In this document: positions 37,001-50,547 of the stretch, piece by piece
Layout of the letters: each line of letters starts with the position of its first letter
How positions within the stretch are numbered: the stretch's first letter is position 1
Assembly (NCBI GenBank): GCA_001179505.1
Contig: CDMY01000646.1
Span: 214,634-278,633 of the forward strand
Reading direction: 5' to 3'
Source: Vitrella brassicaformis
Lineage: Eukaryota; Sar; Vitrellaceae
Length of the DNA stretch: 64,000 bases
The notes under the pieces: model-generated
Told to the model about the DNA's origin: nothing
The model's input: the letters and a program-made list of their open reading frames with translations, nothing else
Databases searched by the model: none
Position numbers and translations under genes: made by a program

Positions 37001-38704
37001 TCCATGACCGTAGGGGACACGTAGTAAGCTACGGGCAGTGCGTCTGACCCTTCGGCGAGGGAGCCGACATAATCGCTGATGGCCGTGAAGCCCATGGGCG
37101 CAGAGGAACACGGAAACATAGCCCAAACGAGCTCGAGTGTTGTCGGGTCGAATCTTGAGCGGCAGTTGCAAAAGTCGAGTGGGAGGGCGGCGGTAATTTG
37201 GAAGGGACCGATTTTCACGAGCTGAGCTCTGTCGTCAACAGTGTACCACTGGTCCGTCTCGAAAGCGGGAGATGAAACAGCCGGGTGCGCTGCGACCGAC
37301 GCCAATGGTATGTCGCTGCGTCCGGGACCGATAGCAAGCAGCCGAGGGGTCAACCTCGCCTCTGTTGCTGGCTCATAGGCCACCCACACGCCTCTCGTGT
37401 GGTCCGCGGTCGTCGTCTCATCGGTCGGGCACAGCAGCCGCTCGAAGACCACCCTCTCGCCCACATAGGCGAGAGCACCATCCGGCGGCGCCACAAGCCT
37501 CGCCTGCTCCTCGGCTGTGGGGCGGATGACATAGCTGCCGTTGAGGACCGCGAGTGAGCCAGAGGCACCGCTCACGGTGAAGGACCCAGCACGCTTGTGG
37601 CCCTCACCCTCTCCCAGTGCACAGTCAGCCGCCACATACTCGTCGACGGACATGTCCCACGTGTAGGAGCCTCTTGTGTCGATCCGCCCCTTGTCGAGTC
37701 GGAAGAGCTCCAGCAGCCGCATAAGGCCGTCAGGAGGGAGCAAGCGGGCCTCGGATAATCGGTGGTGGGGCGACGGGGAGTGCTGTAGCACCAGCTGGAC
37801 GGGGTCGATGGCCGGGGGGAAGATGGGCAGCCAGGTGGCGGTGGTGGATGATGGTCTCGTCGGCTGAGTCGATAGTTCGGTGGCCCACATCGACCTGATG
37901 GCCTGGGCGAAGGAGGAACAGCCACCCTGATCGACACGACAACATGGCAATGCACATGTGAAGTTTCGCTCTTTGCCGCCTCGCCCATCGCTCACCTCCA
38001 GCTGGTCGGCGATGTCCTCGATGAGGGTCACGAGAAACGTCCACATCTTGACCGACAGCACCCTCTGCAGATGCGCCTCAGACGCCAGCTGCTCAGCCGC
38101 CGCACGCACGGCCCTCACACACACGTCGAGCTTCCCGTTCCTCCCCGCCTCCCGCAGTGTGGCAGGATCGATGGCTTCGTAGACGCGATCACAGAGAGTC
38201 CACCTCAGCTGGTAAGATGGGATGAAGCCACAGGTGTCTGCCAGCACTGCGCGCACGCCGCTGAAGATGGCTTCGATGCTGAGGGGGCAAGTGGCATCAG
38301 ATGACTTGAGGAGGCTGCTGGTGCGAGGCGCATCTGCAAGGAGGCCACCGAGAAGCGGGACATCCTTGTCAGGCTGCAACGACTTGATCGCGGCGTCCGC
38401 GCGGGTCTCCACAGGTGGTTTGTCTGCCGCAATCGGTGGAGCTGCCTCATCAGCCTCACGACCATCCTGACTCGCATCAAGGGCAGCACCACGCTTCTTG
38501 GCCTGACGCACACACACACACACACGCAAGCAGACAAGCATACTGGCTCATGGCGGATGAGTGTTTGTGCCTTCTCGTGTGTGGGCGTACCTTTTTGGCC
38601 CTTTTTCTCTGTGCTTTCGATGTGGACTGCACTGCGGCCGTGTCCATCACACCGCTCTGCGCAGATGCCGATGAAGCGGCAGGGACGTCTTCGGCGCCTT
38701 CCAT
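31009..38704 (-). CDS. Giant two-repeat coiled-coil RING protein, copy 2 (complete)
   Basis: Seventeen exons on the minus strand (38704-38591, 38502-37996, 37926-36479, 36392-36318, 36173-35702, 35629-35429, 35329-33852, 33796-33278, 33199-33038, 32903-32823, 32757-32554, 32474-32346, 32260-31985, 31893-31771, 31703-31274, 31203-31130, 31054-31009) add to 2113 codons with every phase matching. Order: basic N-terminus (KAQRKRAKK); repeat unit 1 (GSFTVSGASG, LNGSYVIRPTAEEQ, GVWVAYEP, RRFTQWPFNALALL, paired cysteines); a helical link; repeat unit 2 (GSFTVSGDYTGLNGTYLLRP, AFTEWPPAAVLALL, CCRCGKPC, CGPC); a P/K/S-rich linker; a coiled coil; a Q/S/P stretch; and a RING-like finger (CQLC, CGH, CQEC, CPEHTCRQP). 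The repeat unit is not a family I know. A large ubiquitin ligase or scaffold is inferred. One intron (36317-36174) uses a GC donor. Confidence 0.82.
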
Positions 38705-39027
38705 TCACACAGGCGGGACAAGCAGCAGAGCCGCCTCGCTCTCGGCTGCAACAGAGACCACAAGCAGCGCCTCGGAGGGTCATGGTGTGATCTGTGACAG
38801 TAGCGGTGTGTGGCCTCACCTGCTGATGTTATTGTCGCAGGCAGTGCGACTTTTGAGTGAAGGGCCGCACGTGTGAAGCCACACGTAAGGCGCAGATCCA
38901 AGTGAGTGGCCGAGTGATCTCCCCGCAGCTCGCAGTGCGAAATAGTGACCGCCGGCTTCTACAGCGGGGAAACCGTCCGATTCATTGCAATGGATGGCTT
39001 CACTGATTGCAAATTGAATGATAGATT

Positions 39028-39300
39028 GCTTCACCCAAAAACTTCATATAATCTTCAATTCGTCTGCTTGTCTCCGAACCACCGCCTGCTGGCTGGTGTG
39101 CCATCCATCCATCCGTCGGCACCCACCACGCACGTCTGTGTGCTGCCTGCCCGCCTGGCTGCCTCTCTGCCTGGGTGTCACCAAGTGAGTGAGTGATTCA
39201 GAAAGAGTGAGTCGTGCTGCCTTAGCCATTCGGAGGCATCACCCACACACACACACACACGCACAGAGGACAAGAAAAGGGAAGACCAGCGAGGACAGGA
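39028..39300 (+). repeat. Dispersed repeat, copy B
   Basis: Same block order as 25874-26149, situated just upstream of the 5' end of RING copy 2. Confidence 0.8.
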
Positions 39301-39610
39301 CGAGACAGACAAGGCAACACGAGAGGAAACAAGGTAGACATGCAGCAGGCAGCCGACCGACAGGTAGGCTGGAGGTCGTGCGCCGTGTGTGCTGAGTGCT
39401 GAGCTGAGCTGTGACGTACGTCATTCCTTCATTCATCCATCAGCCATGCATCACATCGATCCACCCATTCCATTGACTAGTGAATCACTCCACATGCACC
39501 ACGCAATGCAGCACACACACACACAAGACAGTCAGCAAGACAGTCAGTCGGACCAGGCAGCGCACAAACTTCATAGTTGGCACAGCTGGCTGCAGGCAGA
39601 TGAATGAATG

Positions 39611-42600
39611 AGTCGATGAGCACACAGGCATCCAGGCAGGCAGGCAGGAGTTGCGCTGGAGTGGGTGGGCGATCCAAGTACATCCATCCATCGCGGAGAC
39701 AGACCATCCATCCATCCATCTATCCATCCCTATCGCCATCGTCAATTCTGCCTGGCAAGTATTAGAGTCAGTGGCAAGCAAACAAGTCACAGCCCCGCCC
39801 CCGTTCGGATCCCGACCAGCATGGCACAAATACTAGTACGTACGTCCACGTGTGTAATCGATGATGCATTCATGCATTCAATGCATTGGATGGACCAGAC
39901 CACTCTGCTCCACCCGTCCACTTAGTCCATGCCTCTGGCCTGTCCTGCCTGTCGTGCCTGCCTTTCTCCCGTGAAGGATCCCTCCCCTCCCTCCCTAGCT
40001 GGCCAGGCCTTTGGTGTGTATGTGTGTGAATGTGTCAGTCGATGTGGTGTCAGTCAGTATGTATGTGTGTCGTGTGCATGTGATGTGTCCTGTGTGTGTG
40101 TACATGCAGAAAGGACCCACCCACGGAGCAGCGGTGGGGGAGGCAGGGACACAAGAGGGAGGGAGGGAAATTAAGGGCTCAGTCATGTCATGCGAGGAAA
40201 ATTACACAGAGGCATGCAGGCGGGCAGGCAGGCGGGCACTTCATTCAATCCATCCATCCATCCGTCCAGATCCATTGCGTCGATCTCGCAAAATGATCCA
40301 TCATCCATCCATCACGGTGACTAAAAATACCCAGCTAGCTGCGTGACTGACTGTATGTAAGGGATGGAGTGAGAGAGAGGCATCCAATCAACCGCTCACT
40401 CGCGCATTCCTCTGCTCCTTCTCTCTCCTACCGACCTTTCTTCTTCCTTGTTCCTTCTTCCTCCATCAAATGCATTCGTTCATAAGCCGCTGGAGATAGA
40501 TGGCCCCTCTCTCTTTCAAATGCGTCCACAGACAGACAGACAGACAGGCAGACAGACAGGCAGACAGACAGGCAGACCACACACCATTTGTTGGTTGTTA
40601 AATAGCACCCACATTCACATTCACATTCACCTTCACAGTCACACGGGCACAACAGGCATCCAGGAAGTCATTCAGGCAGGCAGGCAGGGACGTGAAAGCA
40701 GCTGAGCCATCTACCCAGCACCAATCATACGTACAGGCTTGCACGGAGGTACGTGTACATGTCGATCGACCATTGAATGAAGAATGAATGAATCGTGAAT
40801 GTCTCCCATCGATGGCTAAGCGTCAGTAGACAGAGAGAGCATCGAGTGAGAAAGGTAAGCGCTATCTCTACCTAGGTATAGCAGCTTTGCTAATTGGCTG
40901 GAGGGAGGCGGCAGGGCATCCATCGTGTGAACCATGGCCGGTGAATCGACGCACTCACGCACACAACCACGCATCAACCACTGAATGAATGAATGCTGCA
41001 GGCACTGAGGGTGCGCCGTTTCAAAAACAAAAGAGGGAGAGAAAAACGCTGAACCCTTGCTTCCTTCATGCATTCCCATCGCCGTCCATCGCCAGTCGAT
41101 CGACCCCTTCATCGTGTGCCATTGCCATCCAGCACACATGGACAGGACACCCTCCCACCCACCCGAGACCACCCGACACACCTCACTGACTGACACAGTA
41201 CACACACTGATCTCGATGAAAGGAAAATGAATCAACAGCGTCTATGTCTTTGGTCTTTCTCCCTTTCTCTCTGTCTTTCTGTTTTTCTGTTTTCTCGAAT
41301 TCGCTCGCTCGTTCGTCCACATGAATGCGATGCGACACAGAGACAGACAGACAGACAGATGATAAGACAGCCCCAGCACCCACCCCTTACATAGAAGAGA
41401 GTATCCATCCAGGCATCCATCCATCCAGGCATCCAGGCATCCAGGCAGACAGACAGACATGCAGCACACGAACAACAGAAAGGCGACGACCGAGCGAGCG
41501 TTAGGTTATGGTAAAAAACACTTGTTCTACAGCTGACGGACTTCTGACTTCTGTGAGGGAGCGGCGCAAACAGAAAGAGAACCAAGGCAACGCTGCGCGC
41601 TGACCTCGGCCGACTCCCCCACTCCCTCCCTCCCTCCCTCCCTCCCATCCCCCCTTCCCCCCTGTGTGAGTGTGTGTTCCCTCATGTGCGTCTCACCACA
41701 GTTTGAGTGGGATTCAACGCACACTGAGAGAGAGACAATTACAGACAGACAGAGACGGGCAGACAGGTGAATCAACGAGCGAGCGAATTATGGCCTGACT
41801 GACTGACATGTGGTGGAAAGAAAAAGATCGGATCAACACGGCAAGCCGGCAACGGGATGAGTAGACAAGGGGAGGGGGGTAAAATTACGCATCGACCGTG
41901 TGTGGCGCATGGCATGCAGCAGCAGCATTTGTCGACCGAAGAAACGAGTGTTGCGGACATTTGCTAGGTGGTGTGTGTGTGCTTCCCGAATTAGGCAGCC
42001 AGCTGTGTGTGTGTGGGTATAGGAACAGGTGAACAATGGCAGCCATCCAGCCATCCAAACAGCGGGCAGCAAAGGCACTCAATCTCTTCCCCCCTCCCCT
42101 CCGCCCCTCCCTCCCCCCCCTGTGTCCATGTGAGTGAGTGAACGAACGGATGCTTGTCTATACTACTACTACTACCAAACCCCCCGTCAGCCTACTGAAA
42201 TACAGTTGACCCGCTGGTCGGTCTACGCATACGCATACAACGACGGACGGATAAAACCCACCCGGCCAGCCGTCACCCCACCCCCGCCCTCTCTATCTCT
42301 CCCCTCTCTTTCTCCCTCCCTCTCTCTCTCTCTCTCTCTCTCATTGCTCACTCTCGCGCATACGTCGGAGTGCAGTGCAGTGAACAAACGACTGCTTTTG
42401 CCATTGATGGACCACGGAAAAACGCCCTGGCGGTATACCATACCTATCTATCTGCCCGTCTTCCTCTCTGTCGGTCTGTCTGTCTGGCCGCATGTGTGTT
42501 GGCTGGTAACACAAACACAGACACCCACACACACAGGTACGCATACAGATCGTATCGTGGGTGGCCCTCCCTCCCTCCCTCCCTCTCTGTGTCTGTGTCG

Positions 42601-44558
42601 ATGTGGGTGTCCAGGTGGGTGTTCCCACAAGTGTGTCTGGGTAGGATGGGGTGGTGGGTGGTGTGAGGGGTGAGGGACGTGACGAGGGCCAAAAAGTTGT
42701 CAAGCGAGTCACACGCGCACACGGATGCGGTGCAGGCATCCAGGCCACCTGATAACTCCCGCAAACAACGAGAGGCACGGCACGCAGACAGAGAGGAAAG
42801 AGAGAAACCAACTTCGGCCGGGAGCTGAGCTGCATGCCATGCGCTGCGTGTCTGTGTATGTAAGGGTGCTGTGTGTGTGGGGGGGGGCGAAACAACGAAA
42901 AGCGAGTGACACTTCTCCCTCCATGCCGGTCGTCATTGTGGACATCATCAATTCGTGTATACGTGTCAGTCAGTCAGCCGGGCGGATACAGATCATCCCT
43001 TTCTCTCCCCTCCCCCCTCCCCCTCCACTCACCTCTCCCTCCCCCCCATGTGTAAAGTGGCTCTCATGGCAGGCAGGCGGGATGGCGCGTGTGCAGGTCT
43101 GCACTGGCCAGCCGCCGACGCAGAGACAGGAGACCCCTGAGTGATGGCGTGTCGAGGAGTGTGCCCCATGGTAGATAGAAAGGCAGACGTACGTAGACGT
43201 ACAGAGAACAAACAAGGCGGAGACCAAAACAGAGCCGGCCTCCCGCCCACCCATCCCTACTGCCCGACTCATCATGACACAGCTGACTGACTCCCTGACC
43301 GACTGACTGACTGATCGGGCGAGTGGGTTGGCGAGCAGACAGGCTTAAATACAGACAGAATCCAGCCATCGCATCCAGCCACACACACAGAGATAGACAC
43401 ACACGGAGAGGAGACCGATAGATATCCAGAAAGACACCGAACCGAACGAACACACCTAGCTAGGCAGGCATACACAACACAAAGCCAGACAGCCACACGC
43501 ACACAGAGACACACAGACGTCACGATTGCTTGAATGGGATAAATCCATCCATCCATCCATCGATGCAGTGTCATGCAGTCAGTGCTTGGTGTCTCCTTGG
43601 GTGTCTCCCATATTATTGAGACACCACCACCCAGCACACACCACCACCACCAACACCAGCAGCCAGGAAAAGGAGAGAAATACATCTCAGCTCACTCATT
43701 CATCCATTCATCCATCCAATTGCCTGAAGAGAGTTAGTTTGTTCCCGACTACCATTCATGATGTTTTGGAAAGCACTTAACAGAAGACTTAGACTTAGTG
43801 AGCTAGCCGGGAGGTGACAAAGCGAGCTGAGCGTTAGGGTAGAGAAATACATATGGATGTGTGTGGGTTTGTGTGTGGTTGTGGGTGGGTGTGTGTGTCT
43901 ATGGAGAAAAACAAGACAAAGACAGACAGACAGACGCACATCGCATCACATACAGCCGTCCCTCCCTCCCTCATCTGTGTGTGTGTGTGTGTGTGTGTGT
44001 CTCGCTGGACATAGTACATATGCCTCCCCACCCCACCACACACACACACACCAGAGGCGCGCATTGCATTGTTCCGACTTCCATCCATCCATCCATCCAT
44101 GTTTCCTTCTAAGGGAGTCCAGTGTTGGTGAGTCAGTCAGTGAGTGAGTTGATTGTGCAGGCAGGCACATACGGACCATCATCTTCCTGCTTAATTGACA
44201 TGCACACACAACCCCAGCCCGCCCCAGCCCAAATGCACCCACCCATCCATCCATCCATCCAACCAATTCTCCTTCCCCCCTCCCCCTCCCTCTCTCACTT
44301 TCTCACTAGGTGCGCTGCCCAATCATTGTGACAGCCATGGTCCCAGCCCACCCCGTCCAGTCCACCAACATAACACCCAAGGGAAACATGCCCTTCTCTT
44401 CTCGTATCTTCTTCTCAGCCGATCACACATTCCATCCCCCTCCAATCTCTCGCCCTTCCTCCTCCTCCTCTCCCTCCCTCCCCATCTGTGCCGTCCCCTC
44501 TTTCCAGGGACGCATCAACGCACCCACCCCAGCCGTCCAGCAAGCACCCGCTCATCCC
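39611..44558. other. Five-kilobase stretch without recognisable genes
   Basis: Start of the single-copy spacer between the duplication arms. It is crowded with CATC, GACA, GGCA, CA and CT microsatellites (e.g. 39684-39730, 40530-40575, 44080-44100, 44228-44262) on both strands. ORFs here are translations of these repeats and lack consistent splice sites. No RNA gene was recognised. Confidence 0.6.
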
Positions 44559-46591
44559 TCACATGCAGCACGTGTCCCCTCCCCCACCCCCGCAGCCATC
44601 TATCTGGTCATTGTCAATGACATCGCCATCGGCAGCATGGTCGGCGAAGCTCACGAGAGGCGTGGGAGCTCCCATAGACACCTCACTTTTGAGCCGCGAC
44701 GGCAGCCGGTAGATGGTGGGCGGGGTGGGCGTGTGCGGCAGCACGCCCTCTCTCTGCTGGGGCGGGGAGGGGGATGCCGCCCGGGAGGCGGCGGGAGTGG
44801 GGGTGAGAGGAGGCGGGATGATGCCCTGCAGACGCAGCTCCAGCAGCAGACCCTCCATCGACAGACGGGCCGACGAATCCTATACACACACACGCGCAGA
44901 CAATGCCTTGTCTGTCTGTCTGTCTGTCCGTATGTCAGTGTGTGCACACTGAGTCAACCGCACCTTCTGCAGTAGCCTCTTGACGATGCTCTTGAGCACC
45001 AGCGAGTAGTCGCTTGGGAAGGCCTTCTTGGAGAAGGGGTCCCACTCCTCCTCACCCAGCCCGCCCATTGCGCGCATGGCGTTGGGCCCGCACACGTCCC
45101 GTCGCCTCAGCTGCGGGTGCTGGTGGGGGTGCAGGTGGGTCAGGCAGCACAGCTCGAACAGCACGCACCCGAGCGCCCAGCAGTCGGACTTGTCAGTGAG
45201 AGGGTCGCGGTGGGCCATCTCGGGCGACATGTAGTGGGGCGTGCCCTGCGGACAACGCACCGGACTCAGAGAGGCTGACCCCTGACAAAACACACATAGC
45301 ACAGAGAGGGGCAGTGTGTGTGCGGGAGGGAGGGAGGGAGGGAGGGAGGTTGTGTGTGGCACCCACCTGTCTGATCTCCCGTGCAATGCCGAAGTCGCCG
45401 AGTTTGAGGCTGCCCTGTGCGGTGAGAAAAATATTGTCGCTCTTGACGTCGCAGTGCAGGATGTTCTGCCGGTGGATGTAGTCGAGCGCCGACGCCAGCT
45501 GGGAACACCACTCCAGGATCTGCCTCTCGCTGTACCGGCCGCTGCCGCTGCTGCCACTGCCGCTGCGGGAGGTCTTCTCGATGTCCGAGAAGAGGTCCCC
45601 GCCCTCGCAGTACTCCATGACGATTACCAGGGTGCAGTCGTCCTCGTTGATGTAGCTGTCACGGTACTTGACGATATGCGGGTGGTCGAGCCGCTGCAGA
45701 ATCGCCGCCTCAGAGAGCGCCTCCTCAACGCCGTCGCGGTCCATCTCTGACAGGTCGATGACCTTGGCCACCCAGAGGGTTCCGTCCCCACAGGAGCGCA
45801 CCAGGTGGGAGCACCCGAACTGCCCCTGGCCGAGCACCGACACGTGCTCGTAGCCATACTTCTGGAAATCTGCGTTCAGATTCCGCGGCGGGAGCGACAG
45901 GGAGAGCGTCAGAGGGATGCTGATGCTCGTGGCCGACGTCGACGGCGCCGTGCTCTGGTGGCACATCGATGCCGGCCCCAGTGAGGAGCACGACCCCTCC
46001 TTGCCGCCACTCACCAGCCGACACAGCGGGCTGGACGGCGATGGCGACGACGGGAGGGTCGAGATGCAAGAGCGACCGCTCGCGAGGCTGCCGAAGCCGG
46101 CGATGGGCGGGGACGAGACGGTGTGGGTGACGGAGGAGACGCCCTCGGACGAGAGGCAGTCGTCGCGCTCGGTCCAGTTGTGGTGCGTGTGCAGGGGGAT
46201 AGAGAGGGGGAGGGGGATGGGGAGGGGCGATGGTGCGGCGGTGGGGATGGGGATGGGCCGGGGGGTGCCGCTCCCCGGCGGGGACGGCGGGGCGTCGCAC
46301 TCGTGGTCGGCCTCAGTGCTGCTAGCGATGCGGTGGCATTTCCTGGACCGGCCGAAGCCGAAGCCGAAGCAGGACAGAAGGGAGGGGGGACCGCACCTCG
46401 CCGAGCGCTTCAGGGTTGCAGCCTGGGTCGCTCGCCTCGCGAGCGCTCACCAACACCCTGGCGAACGCTCGGAGGCTACGGTGGCGACGCCGGCCTCATA
46501 CAGATCGACGATAGACCGGACCGGCGTGAGCTCCAGAGAGCAGAGAGAGATCCCGCCGACCGCCGCGACGGTGAATAAATGATCCAGGTGG
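44559..46591 (-). CDS. NEK-like protein kinase, 5' end incomplete
   Basis: Exons on the minus strand: 46591-46451 (start codon not found, so an upstream exon is expected), 46342-45367, 45245-44964, 44879-44559. A long S/P-rich N-terminus (with [15 protein letters not shown] near the beginning) precedes a complete kinase domain: glycine loop [12 protein letters not shown], lysine in WVAKVIDL, glutamate in EALSEAAIL, catalytic loop [21 protein letters not shown] and [11 protein letters not shown]. The loop [10 protein letters not shown] and the whole pattern are closest to NIMA-related (NEK) kinases, which act in cilia and mitosis. The usual HRD is HCD here, so activation without the HRD arginine is expected. 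The C-terminal tail is P/S-rich and ends in a glycine run. It is divergent from the metacaspase gene. Confidence 0.8.
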
Positions 46592-46982
46592 CTGCAGAGC
46601 AAACAGTTGCCTCGTCGGTGTGGTGGGGTGCTGATGGGGCAGATGGAGTGAGATGGGGAGGGGTAGCGGTGCTGTTACGGCGTTGCCGGAAGAGACGATG
46701 TGTGCGTCCCGTTGGTGTCGCCGATGTGCTCCTCCTCCAGCGTCACATTTGTCGCCGTCCCATCACCTCTCCATATGGGATCCCACGCACCGCACTCTCT
46801 CTGTACGAGGTCACGATCCTTAACGGCTTTGCACTGGGGCGGATTTCGCAGGTAGCAGCTTCTCAGGAGGGTTCTCTGGGGCCTTGTCGTCTCTGTTCGC
46901 ACAGAGGGTGCGGGATAAGCTTGCAGACGTGGAAGCTCTCCCCTCCCTTCCCCTCGTCCATCAGTCCTTTGTTTGAGCCAAG
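46592..46982. other. Bidirectional promoter region, may hold kinase 5' exon
   Basis: Separates the divergent kinase and metacaspase genes. A minus-strand ORF at 46902-46675 (MRTETTRPQRTLLRS..) could be the missing kinase first exon, but I cannot fix its donor. Confidence 0.4.
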
Positions 46983-49480
46983 ATGTACGGGTACGGCTAT
47001 CATCAGGGCATGATGCCTGCCTACCAGACCTTCACCCCACCCCCCGCACTCCCCCCGGCGCCTCGCCCTCCCTCTCACAAACGAGCCCTCTGCATCGGGT
47101 CAGAACAATTGATTGCATGGGGCAAAGGCGGGAGGGGAGGGACTTGACTGTGAGTGTATGTGTGGCCTTGGCCCTCTTCCCTTGCTGTGCTGCAGGTGCA
47201 ACTACCCTGGTACGGATGCTGAGTTGCGTGGCTGCATCACCGACTGCATGAAGTGGGCCTCCATACTGCGGTCGCAATTCGGGATATCCGACATCAAAAT
47301 CATGACCGACGGACAGGTACTGACGCCCAAGGCAGCCACGAGGCCCTTCCCCTGCTGTGTGTATGCTCTCTCAGACGAATCCGTACACCGGCAAATACGT
47401 GATGAAGAACTGGGGTGGGCGAGGAGCAGAGAGAGGGAGAGGGAGCCAATGGAGTGAAGTGACTTGACCGTCTTTGTCTGTGTGGGCTGCCTGACTGTTC
47501 ATGTCAGCTGATCCCACTGTTCCGATCAAGAAGAACCTGCTGGCGGCTCTCGATTGGCTCGTGGAGGGGGCGCGCTCGGGAGACGTACTCGTACTCACTT
47601 TCAGTGGTATGCCAGCCAAATGAGGATGCACGTGAAATGCATATTCTCGTTGTCATATGAGTGCTGCCTCACTTAGGTCACGGCACGCAGGTGCCCGACT
47701 ACTCTGGCGATGAGGATGACGGATTCGACGAGGCAATCTGCCCAACGGACTGTGAGAAGTCGGAGGGACTCTTGTAAGAAGGCACAGACACACGGAAGGA
47801 CAGAATACACAGCCGGCTCGGCTGGCTTTCTCTGTGTGTATGTGTGGGGGTGGGTCAGTGTTCCGTATCGACTGATATCGGATGACGAGATCCACAAGAA
47901 GCTTGACACGCTCCCCGGGTGAGCAAGTAGTTTGCCCATGCAGCCACATGTGAATGAGCTATGCGGCCTCTCTCTCGTTTCGTGTCTCTCTTTCTCTCTG
48001 TGTCAGTGGCGTGATGGTCACGATCGGTAAGCCATCCGATTCCCTCTCTGTCTGTCTGTCTGTCTGTCTGTCTGCATGGTGTGTATGGTCTGTCTTCGTG
48101 TCGATCAGTCATGGATTGCTGCCACAGCGGCACCATGGTCGACACCAAATTCTCGTTCGACTCGGGTCACAAGTTCCTCTCCGTCCAGCGCATGAAGGGC
48201 GAGCCCAGGGGGGTGGAGGTCCGCAGACCCCGAGGCAAGAGGGTCCCCAAGCTCATCGAAGGAGACTGCCCCGACATGCGCGCGTGGCTCGACCCAACTG
48301 CACGCGCACTCCATGGTCAGCCGGCCGTGGAGACACACAGCACTAGAGAATACACCCATTGATACCGAGCATATGCGTCTCTGCCTGCCTGGGTCTGTCT
48401 TGCAGCGCTTCCCCGTCGTTCGCCAACGACGCCCGGATCTGGTTTTCTCGCCACCGTCTGCCGCGCATTCAACCTCTTCAAGAAGAAATCGGTCTGAGAA
48501 AGAGGAAAGACGGCAGTGTGGGTGGAGGGATGGATTGTGGCCATGTCGTTGTGTGTGCAGACGCCATTCGCCCCAGGGACCGTGGTTTACTGTATCTCGG
48601 GGTGCCGCGACGAGCAGACGTCGCTCGACGCCATGCTCGAGGGCCAACAGCAAGGTTCGCACGGTCACAAGCCGTGAATGAAATGACCTATACGTGTGAT
48701 GATGTCCTGTGTCCTGCATTTCGGCAGGTGCGTTGTCGTATTGCATGCAGAGTGCGCTGCGCTCGATGGGCTATGCCGGCAATTACGATGAGGCGTTCAA
48801 GCGGGCTTGCGACATCGGCAATCGGATCCGGTATCTACACAGGCATCCACAGATTCATGTCGTTCCCCTTTTCTGTGCGTCATCCATCCACTTGTAATGC
48901 AGATCGACCATGATGCCGTGCATGGATCAGTATTTCCAGTTCAGCTACAACGAGTCCGCCAACCCAAAACAGCACATGCTGATGCAACGTGGGCATCACA
49001 CAGACAGCACGAAGGACACTCACTCACACCACCCCTGACTGCCTCCCTCTCTCCCCGTCTCTCTGCAGCGGTAGCGGCTCCCGTGTTGGCTCCCATCACT
49101 GAAGAGGCTCCTGCAGTGCCGCCGCAGGTGGCCCCAGTCAAGCATGAGAAGCCGGAGGTGGCAGGGCCTCCCAAGCCCATGGTGACCACCCTGCCGCCGG
49201 GCGTCACACCAGACATGTACCAGAACATCCACTTCCAGGCCAGGGTAAGCAGAGCGCACCGCACACACACAACAGGGCACGCAACGCACTGCTCGGCACT
49301 CATTGTGTGCATGCGTATGTGTCTCCTTGTGGATATCACTTGCCCATGCAGCCCACAATCTATCTGCCGACGTACGGTGGCTACGGAGGTCTGCAGAGTT
49401 CGATGAGTCCCTACTACGGCTTTCCCCCGATCAACAGCACCATGCAGGTGACACGGCCGCAGCCCATCACAGCGCAATAA
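46983..49480 (+). CDS. Type I metacaspase
   Basis: Fourteen exons (46983-47098, 47196-47316, 47375-47414, 47508-47606, 47677-47773, 47859-47918, 48007-48026, 48109-48315, 48406-48491, 48561-48654, 48728-48830, 48903-48988, 49069-49244, 49352-49480) give 477 residues in a continuous frame. A short Y/G/P-rich prodomain (MYGYGYHQGMMPAYQ) is followed by RALCIGCNYPGTDAELRGC, the catalytic histidine in LTFSGHGTQVPD and the catalytic cysteine in VMDCCHSGTMVD. The p10-like part continues with VVYCISGCRDEQTSLDAM and ALSYCMQSALRSMG. A proline-rich C-terminal tail rich in tyrosine (TYGGYGGLQ) follows. Metacaspases cleave after arginine or lysine, are calcium dependent and serve in stress responses and cell death. 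The tail beyond the peptidase domain is an unusual addition. Confidence 0.92.
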
Positions 49481-49764
49481 GCTGGTCGATAAACGCAGCT
49501 GTACATGCTACATGGCATATGATATGGGGAACAGGCAGCGTGGGGTGCGGACTGACAGACATAAACACAATAATTGCATTAAGAGGACGTATTGGTACCA
49601 AAACGACACCTCGAGCTGTGCATTTTTCGTTTCGCGAGTATCCTGCCTTTAATTGGTCGGTTTGTGAGTCAGTCAGTCACCTGCGGTGTCATCTCTCTTC
49701 CGTGTCTGTCTGTCTGTCGTTCCATCCATCCACCCACCACTCATTCATTGGCTGATTCATTCAT

Positions 49765-50398
49765 TCACGGCAGTCCAGTGAGCTGTCTTCTGTATGCGTC
49801 ACTGACGATGGCCTCCGGTGTGGCGATGAAATTTCCCTCAGCCTCCCCTTCGTCAGCGCCATACACCTGGTAACGACACAGGCACACCACAAGTGGACAA
49901 GACAGGTATGGCTCTCTGCGTGTGTGTGTGTGCAGGTGATACCTTACCTTTGCGGCTTGTCTGATGCGGGCCATGGCGTGGTTGATCTCGCGAAGTGAGT
50001 GCAGCAGCCGATAGCGGCGGTCGTTGTCCTCGCGGCGACGCTCGCGCATCCGCTCCGCCAGCAAGACTGGACACAAACACTCATCCAGCCAACACACGTG
50101 GCCGCATGCCACCTCATGGATGTGTCTCTGTCTGTCGTTGACCTGATGTGTCTGACGCCTGTTTGAGTGCCTTGTCGAGGTCTTTGGCGCCATACTTGGG
50201 CACGGTGTATGCGATTCGCACGGGGACGGGCTCACTGGCCTGGCGGACGTCCTGGTAGTCGAGTCGGTAGAGGGGGTGGTTGGAGGTCAAGGGCGACAGC
50301 AGACGCTGTGCCAGGGGCAGGGCGCCGTCACACGCCACCAGCGACACAGCCAGACACGTGGCAGCGGCAGCGAGACACGCGCGAGACGACACCATCAT
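49765..50398 (-). CDS. Small secreted or plastid-targeted protein
   Basis: Three exons on the minus strand (50398-50143, 50066-49948, 49866-49765) give 158 residues. The N-terminus MMVSSRACLAAAATCLAVSL, followed by VACDGALP, is a signal peptide. The following basic, hydroxylated stretch could serve as a transit peptide if the organism has a complex plastid. The middle is a highly charged helix (ERMRERRREDNDRRYRLL). I do not recognise the family. It starts 149 bp from the divergent gene at 50548. Confidence 0.6.
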
Positions 50399-50547
50399 GC
50401 TCGGCCTGATCCTTGTCTGATTGGCTGGCTGGTCGATTGATTGTCTTTCCCTTCCTCTCAAACAGACGTGTACACAGATGTGTGTAACGTGTGTGTACAC
50501 ATCGGCTGTTTGTGTGCGACTGTTTCATTCACTGGTAAGAAAGAACC

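Larger units (their letters stand above)
30690..39610 (-). repeat. Left arm of a ~9 kb inverted duplication
   Basis: Collinear, in reverse, with 51390-60890: shared 3' flank, whole giant RING gene, shared 5' flank with the dispersed repeat and the block near 39480-39605 (about GTTGGCACAGCTGGCTGCAG). The arms differ by many substitutions and by indels, so this is a real, old duplication and not an assembly copy. Ends are approximate. Confidence 0.85.

Noticed and set aside
39611-44558. Several ORFs of 80-220 codons on both strands
   Set aside because: They translate CATC, GACA and CA microsatellites; composition is repetitive and splice sites are absent.
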